A DNA stretch of 64,000 bases from Bradyrhizobium sp. 1 (GTDB taxonomy: Bacteria; Pseudomonadota; Alphaproteobacteria; Rhizobiales; Xanthobacteraceae). Within the stretch, counting starts at the first letter, position 1. Every line of letters starts with the position of its first letter. A program made the translations under genes and the position numbers. Below, in pieces: positions 59,543-64,000 of this stretch. Under the pieces are notes generated by a model, which had not been told where the DNA came from, did not search any database, and saw only the letters and a program-made list of their open reading frames with translations. The stretch covers positions 1 to 64,000 of the forward strand of contig NZ_JADPJH010000028.1 in NCBI RefSeq assembly GCF_023073315.1, written 5' to 3'.

Positions 59543-61102
59543 CTACGCCGGAATGCGGGCTATCAGACCATCGCGAAGCCGCTTGCTCAGGAGCGGGCTT
59601 GCGACGAGGCCGACCAGCGCTGACCAGATTGCACACTCGGCAATGAAGTGCGCAAACCCGGCCCCCGGCACCAGCGAAGCGACCGCGATGCCAATGGCCC
59701 AGCCCGACAGCACGGTGACCGCCATGACCGCCGCCAGGAACAGAGTGTGGCGGATCGGGTGCTGCAACGTCGCTCCCATGATGACGAAACCGAGCAGACC
59801 GAACTGAACGCAAAGATCGCTCGCAACGACGGCAATTGCCGCGCCGAGCGGTCCGAGCAAGCGGATCAAGATGATTGAGAGCGCCAGGAATACGACCAGC
59901 TGCAGTCCCTTGGCCCGGACCAGGAGACCGCCCCGGTTGCTGTGATTGGCGAAGGCAAGCGCGAGCAGGGAGGGCGCCACGGCGGCCGATCCGAGCAGCA
60001 ACGTGTGCGCCAGCGGCGCATCATAGGGGATGCTGCCATGCGTCCACAGGGTGAAGAAATCGGGCCAGAACGGCAGCAGACCGGCGACAATCACGCTGGC
60101 GATGACCGTGACCAATGTCGAACCACGGGCATAGAGCTGACGCAGCCGCTCCTTGTCGCCGATGGCGTAGTCGTGGCCGAGCTCGGCCGCGATGGGCAAC
60201 GTCACCTGCGCGCAGAGACCACGGAGAAAGCTCGCGATCACGCGCGTCAGGCCCCACTGAGCCACCGCGACGCGATCCACGACGAAGGCGGAAACCATCA
60301 GCACCGGCGCATTCACGAGCGCCACTTCCGACAGGTTCGCGACGGCAAAGGGAAACGCAAGGCGAAACTGGCCGAGCCCCCAACGCCAGCTCCGGCTGCC
60401 GCGGCCCGCGCGCAGGAACGGAAACAGGTGCGGCGCATCATACGCGACCAGATAGATCATCAACAGGATCTGGGGCGAGACGAAAGCCAGTGCCACGGCG
60501 ACCAGACCGCCGTTGGCGGCGAGAGCGATCAACTGCGCGATCTGTCCGAACAGAAGCGCGCCGTTTTGCAACCAGACACTCCGGCTGTATCGGCCCCGTG
60601 CACGATAGAGTCCCGAGACCAGATTGGCAGGCAGGACGAGCAGCACACCGACCGTCATGACGAGCAGTGCCGAATCGAACGAAGCCATCTCGTGAAATCC
60701 GAGACTTCGGGATGGCGGCAGAAGCAGAGCGCCGGCCAGCACCAACACGCCGAGCCCGATATCGACCGCAACATAGATCCGCAGCATTGCGGCATAGTAG
60801 TTTGCGGTCCGTCCGTCGCAATCGCGACAGGCCTTGAAGGCAAGAAAGCGGTTGATGGCGCGCAATTGCAGTCCTGCGTCTGCGACGACCGCGAGGCTGC
60901 CCGCCGCATAGATGACCAGCCATGCCGCCAGCATCTCCCCGGTCCAGACATGCAGGAAGATCGGAACCAGCAGAAGCTGCTGGACGAGAGCAAGAATGGT
61001 CTGAACCAGATTAGCCGACCAACCCCGCATCAACCGCCGAAAGCGGCCGCCGCCTCCAAGCTCCGCCGACCCGGCTCGCACATCGTCTCGCGCGCTCGTC
61101 AA
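59543..61102 (-). CDS. Wzx-like polysaccharide flippase
   Basis: A 519-residue membrane protein with about fourteen hydrophobic segments, matching the MATE/polysaccharide-export fold: LVQTILALVQQLLLVPIFLHVW at the N-terminus, NLVSGLYRARGRYSRSVWLQ and GLCAQVTLPIAAELGHDYAIGDKERL in the middle. Wzx flips lipid-linked repeat units to the periplasm for Wzy. It is on the opposite strand to the glycosyltransferase genes. The ATG at 61102 is the family-like start. Confidence 0.82.
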   Translation of the reverse strand: MTSARDDVRAGSAELGGGGRFRRLMRGWSANLVQTILALVQQLLLVPIFLHVWTGEMLAAWLVIYAAGSLAVVADAGLQLRAINRFLAFKACRDCDGRTANYYAAMLRIYVAVDIGLGVLVLAGALLLPPSRSLGFHEMASFDSALLVMTVGVLLVLPANLVSGLYRARGRYSRSVWLQNGALLFGQIAQLIALAANGGLVAVALAFVSPQILLMIYLVAYDAPHLFPFLRAGRGSRSWRWGLGQFRLAFPFAVANLSEVALVNAPVLMVSAFVVDRVAVAQWGLTRVIASFLRGLCAQVTLPIAAELGHDYAIGDKERLRQLYARGSTLVTVIASVIVAGLLPFWPDFFTLWTHGSIPYDAPLAHTLLLGSAAVAPSLLALAFANHSNRGGLLVRAKGLQLVVFLALSIILIRLLGPLGAAIAVVASDLCVQFGLLGFVIMGATLQHPIRHTLFLAAVMAVTVLSGWAIGIAVASLVPGAGFAHFIAECAIWSALVGLVASPLLSKRLRDGLIARIPA

Positions 61103-61285
61103 GCCCCCTCCTCGTCAACGCACAAGATGTGAGATATCCAGGCCGATTCCGTCGAATGGACTGAACGCCGTGGTCCGTCCTATTCGTCCAATCGGTAGTT
61201 GATTCCCTCGGTGGAAAACGCCAATTTGGCGAAATCGCAATTCCGCGCTCGGATGGCCTTTTAGAGCGCTTCGAAAGCCGGGGCA

Positions 61286-61789
61286 ATGCTGCAAAGCCAG
61301 GGGACTCTCGACCAGCCGCTTCCAACAGGAACCACGCGGACCACCAATCATGTCCGCATGGTGATCGCAGGCGTTCTGGTCGCGGTCGTGGCGACGGCAC
61401 TCCTGCTGGGCCCCTATCGGAAATTCATCATCAACGAATGGCGCGAACGGGCCTTGCGCGGTCTGCCCATCCTGTTCGTCCCCGATTGTCCAAGCACGTC
61501 GCCTGACTTCAAATGCGGCGACACATACACGATCACATTTCGAAAGGCCGGCGACGGAGCCTGGTGTCAACAGGCCCAGCACAACGACGGTGAACCGGCC
61601 GAGACTTGCGGCGTCGCCCCCGATGCCATCGACGTCTCCCGTGCCTGGCGCCATTTCACCCTCGGCAACATCCAGCTCGACTATTCCTGGCGAGGACGCC
61701 CGCTGCACCGCGGCGTGGGATATGTCGGCTGGCTCATGACGCCCGAGGATTATGCGGCGCGTCAGTCGCGCAAGCTCGCGATCCGATGA
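61286..61789 (+). CDS. Hypothetical single-pass membrane protein (167 aa)
   Basis: One N-terminal transmembrane segment (MVIAGVLVAVVATALLLG) and an external domain with several cysteines (VPDCPSTSPDFKCGDTY, WCQQAQ and AETCGV) that may form disulfides. No family recognised. It sits 47 bp before the GT-C-like gene on the same strand. The start could be ATG 61286 or the internal ATG near residue 25. Confidence 0.5.
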   Translation: MLQSQGTLDQPLPTGTTRTTNHVRMVIAGVLVAVVATALLLGPYRKFIINEWRERALRGLPILFVPDCPSTSPDFKCGDTYTITFRKAGDGAWCQQAQHNDGEPAETCGVAPDAIDVSRAWRHFTLGNIQLDYSWRGRPLHRGVGYVGWLMTPEDYAARQSRKLAIR

Positions 61790-61836
61790 TCCGTCAGCCG
61801 ATCCGATATTCGCTCCCGATATATTGAAAGATATCT

Positions 61837-63435
61837 ATGCTCAGCGCGATCAACCGGATCGTCACAGGTTACGCCCTCGCCCTGCTTGCCATCGTCGTCG
61901 CGGCGAACATTGTCGCTTCGATCTATGGCCTCGACAATATCGGCATGGTGCAGGCCTTCGGACTGGACGAAGCAAGATATGTGACGAAGTTGAAAGTGAG
62001 TCTCGAGCAGAGCACGCTCGATCCCGACATGTTCTTCAGCTACGGTAATCTCTACGACACCATCGGCTATTACAGCATTTCGTTCTTCGAAAAGTTCGGG
62101 TGGATCGTCAACACCCCGCTCGTCGGCTTCGTGCTTCGCTTGATGTCCATCATCGCAGGCGCTCTCGCCAGCCTCGCCTTGTGGAGGTTGAGCGAACATC
62201 TCGGATTGCCGAGGGTCGTCGCGCTGGCCGTGGGCCTGGGCCTCGCGTCGATGCCTGACTTCGTGACCTTTTCCCGCACGATGCACCCGGACACGCTGCA
62301 GACCCTGTTCGTCATCCTTGGCCTCGGCACCTCGCTGGTCCGGCCCACCTTCGGGTTCGCGCTGCTGTCCGCGTTCTGGGCCGGGCTCGCCTTCAGTACG
62401 AAGTATGTCGGCGCGGCCGTCCTGCCGTTCAGCTTTCTTCCTCTCGCTCTGACCACTCTTGCAAGCCATCCGTTCTCGCTTCGGATCCTGGTGCAGCTCT
62501 TCCGGCAGGGCCTGGCGATGATCGCGGTCTTCGTGGCCGTCTTCGCCATCACCAACCCGTATGCGGTCAGGGATTTCTCGACCTTCGTCGCAACCTTTGT
62601 CTGGCAGATGAAATATACCAGCACGGGCCACGGCCTGATCGAGCCGGCCGATCCGACGCTGTGGCTCATTCCCCTCAAGCAGCAATTCGGTCTCGGAGTC
62701 ATTTACCTGTTCAGCGGCTGGGTCCTGGCCTGGCTGCTTCTCTTCGACCGTCTGCGCCGCATCGGTTGGCGCGCCGCCTGCCTGTCGGCGGAGACGCGCT
62801 GCGCTTTCGTGCTGGCGCTCTATATCCTGGTCGCTTCCGCGCATCTGGCGATCTCCGTTCACGATCGCGAGGCCCGCATCACCTATCACGTCGTCCCGTT
62901 CGTCCTTCTGCTCAGCACGGCAACCTGGCTGAGCGTATTGCAGAACCTGACCAAGAGCTTCGTTCGGCCGGCATGGACCAGCGCGGCCTTTGCAATTCTC
63001 CTCCTCGCCTGCGTCTCTGCCCAGGTCGGATTTGATCTGCGCGTCATGGCGGCGGCCTCCGGGAAGCCGGAAGAGGATGTCGTCAAGCTCGGCAATTTCA
63101 TTGCGCTTCGTTATCCCCCCCAGACCAAGATCCTGGCCGATGCCTACACCTATCTGCCGCCCGTCATGACCAACGTGGTCTACACCAACATGCAGACGCA
63201 CAAGCAGCTCAGTAGCGAAGCGCCTGATCTGATCGTTCTGACCCGCGGTGCAACCGGCAACTATATCTGGAAGCGGCCGCATACTTCGTTTAAGGACAAG
63301 CAATTCGTCCGGGACCTCCGCTATGATGCAACTCCCGAGGTCGAGGCCTATGTGAACGACCTGCTCTCCCCGGGATCGGGCTGGTCACTGGTCACCGAGA
63401 ACGGCTCCGAGGTGGTGCTCGCGCGAAACCGATGA
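61837..63435 (+). CDS. GT-C-like integral membrane protein (glycosyltransferase family 39-like)
   Basis: A 532-residue polytopic protein with about eleven membrane segments and a soluble C-terminal part (NVVYTNMQTHKQL, LVTENGSEVVLARN). The first external loop has AFGLDEARYVTKLK, the acidic Asp-Glu place typical of GT-C transferases such as ArnT, and FSRTMHPDTLQTLF follows. It may transfer a sugar from a polyprenyl-phosphate donor. A glycosyltransferase 2 gene, which could make such a donor, is next. Confidence 0.74.
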   Translation: MLSAINRIVTGYALALLAIVVAANIVASIYGLDNIGMVQAFGLDEARYVTKLKVSLEQSTLDPDMFFSYGNLYDTIGYYSISFFEKFGWIVNTPLVGFVLRLMSIIAGALASLALWRLSEHLGLPRVVALAVGLGLASMPDFVTFSRTMHPDTLQTLFVILGLGTSLVRPTFGFALLSAFWAGLAFSTKYVGAAVLPFSFLPLALTTLASHPFSLRILVQLFRQGLAMIAVFVAVFAITNPYAVRDFSTFVATFVWQMKYTSTGHGLIEPADPTLWLIPLKQQFGLGVIYLFSGWVLAWLLLFDRLRRIGWRAACLSAETRCAFVLALYILVASAHLAISVHDREARITYHVVPFVLLLSTATWLSVLQNLTKSFVRPAWTSAAFAILLLACVSAQVGFDLRVMAAASGKPEEDVVKLGNFIALRYPPQTKILADAYTYLPPVMTNVVYTNMQTHKQLSSEAPDLIVLTRGATGNYIWKRPHTSFKDKQFVRDLRYDATPEVEAYVNDLLSPGSGWSLVTENGSEVVLARNR

Positions 63436-63514
63436 GACGCACTCGCGCTGCAGCGCGGGCCGACCTTCCGGCGCACAATGCGCCATTCGATATCAATTTG
63501 GTGAGACGCCAGCC

Positions 63515-64000
63515 GTGAAGACCATCACTGTCGTGACCCCCTGCTTCAACGAAGAGCTCAACGTCAGGGATTGCTACGAAGCAGTCCGCAAAGTCTTCGA
63601 CGAAAAGCTCCAGGGCTACCAGCGCGAGCACATCTTCTGCGACAACGCGTCCGAGGACCGCACCTTGGAAATCCTGCGGGAGATCGCCGCCTCGGACAAG
63701 TCGGTGCGGATCATCGTCAATGCGCGCAATTTCGGACCCCTGCGCAACACCTTCAACGGCGTGATGGCCGCGAGCGGCGATGCCGTGCTTCTGTTCTTGC
63801 CGGCCGACCTCCAGGACCCGCCGGAATTGTTGCCCGACTTCGTCAAGCTGTGGGAAGCCGGCAACGAGATCGTCTACGGCATCCGCGCCGTGCGCGAGGA
63901 AGGCCGGCTGATGAGCGGCATCCGCAACGCCTACTACCAACTCCTCACCCGCTTCTCCGAGATCAAGGTGCCGCCCGGCGTCGGCGACTATCAGCTCGTC
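63515..64000 (+). CDS. Glycosyltransferase family 2 (partial at right edge)
   Basis: The visible 162 codons encode a GT-A transferase of the DPM1/ArnC type: ITVVTPCFNEELNVRDCYEA, then CDNASEDRTLEIL, VRIIVNARNFGPLRNTFNGV and the DXD-like PADLQDPPELLP. Such enzymes form polyprenyl-phosphate sugars, donors for GT-C transferases like the one before it. The GTG at 63515 has GGTGAG about ten bases upstream. The gene continues beyond the window. Confidence 0.85.
   Translation, partial: MKTITVVTPCFNEELNVRDCYEAVRKVFDEKLQGYQREHIFCDNASEDRTLEILREIAASDKSVRIIVNARNFGPLRNTFNGVMAASGDAVLLFLPADLQDPPELLPDFVKLWEAGNEIVYGIRAVREEGRLMSGIRNAYYQLLTRFSEIKVPPGVGDYQLV

Noticed and set aside
1..64000. tRNA, rRNA, CRISPR, prophage or transposase genes
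   Set aside because: No cloverleaf-like sequence, rRNA segment, regular spacer-repeat array, integrase or transposase was recognised; the repeats are dispersed palindromes, not arrays.

Overview
The window looks like a chromosomal segment of a Bradyrhizobium-like alphaproteobacterium (Rhizobiales). This is inferred from the high GC content, the rhizobial gene families (an LpcC-type LPS mannosyltransferase, several HAAT/Liv ABC transporters, LpxO), and the many short palindromic intergenic repeats of types I associate with Bradyrhizobium. No rRNA, tRNA, CRISPR array, phage gene or insertion-sequence transposase was seen. The right edge cuts a glycosyltransferase gene.

Layout. 0.2-5 kb: LPS-core-type mannosyltransferase, galE, an MsbA-like ABC exporter and an FAA-family hydrolase. 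5-9 kb: a 63-residue ORF between inverted repeats, an NTF2-like protein, a mosBA pair for the molybdenum storage protein, lpxO and two small ORFs. 9-13 kb: LysR regulator divergent from an unusual SDR, then an EthA-like Baeyer-Villiger monooxygenase. 13-17 kb: the SAM cycle genes metK and ahcY behind an HTH-methyltransferase fusion. 17-21 kb: TPR-caspase protein, DUF2167 protein and site-2 protease. 21-27 kb: a MetE-like protein and a complete livKHMGF operon. 27-33 kb: lipoprotein, purU, HemD-like protein, MFS exporter, two acetyltransferases and a Crp/Fnr regulator. 33-43 kb: a second HAAT transporter interleaved with an acyl-CoA synthetase and followed by a PaaK-like ligase, consistent with uptake and CoA activation of an organic acid; a DUF559 gene with long terminal inverted repeats sits inside this operon. 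43-64 kb: a large surface-polysaccharide (probable O-antigen) locus.

The polysaccharide locus holds gmd and fcl (GDP-fucose), a perosamine-synthase-like aminotransferase that could use the same GDP-4-keto-6-deoxymannose, a WbpB/WbpD/WbpE-like trio for a 2,3-diamino sugar, a GmhB-like phosphatase, a cupin, a methyltransferase, several glycosyltransferases, a Wzx-like flippase, two tandem paralogous Wzy-like membrane proteins and two GT-C-like membrane proteins. Together they look like a Wzx/Wzy-dependent pathway.

The strongest items for a second look are the DUF559 gene framed by 70-bp terminal inverted repeats inside a transporter operon, the tandem Wzy-like proteins sharing an HExTH motif, the HTH-methyltransferase next to metK, and the mosBA pair with conserved polyoxomolybdate-binding residues. 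All functions are assigned by reading motifs and remembered family sequences; no database search was run.
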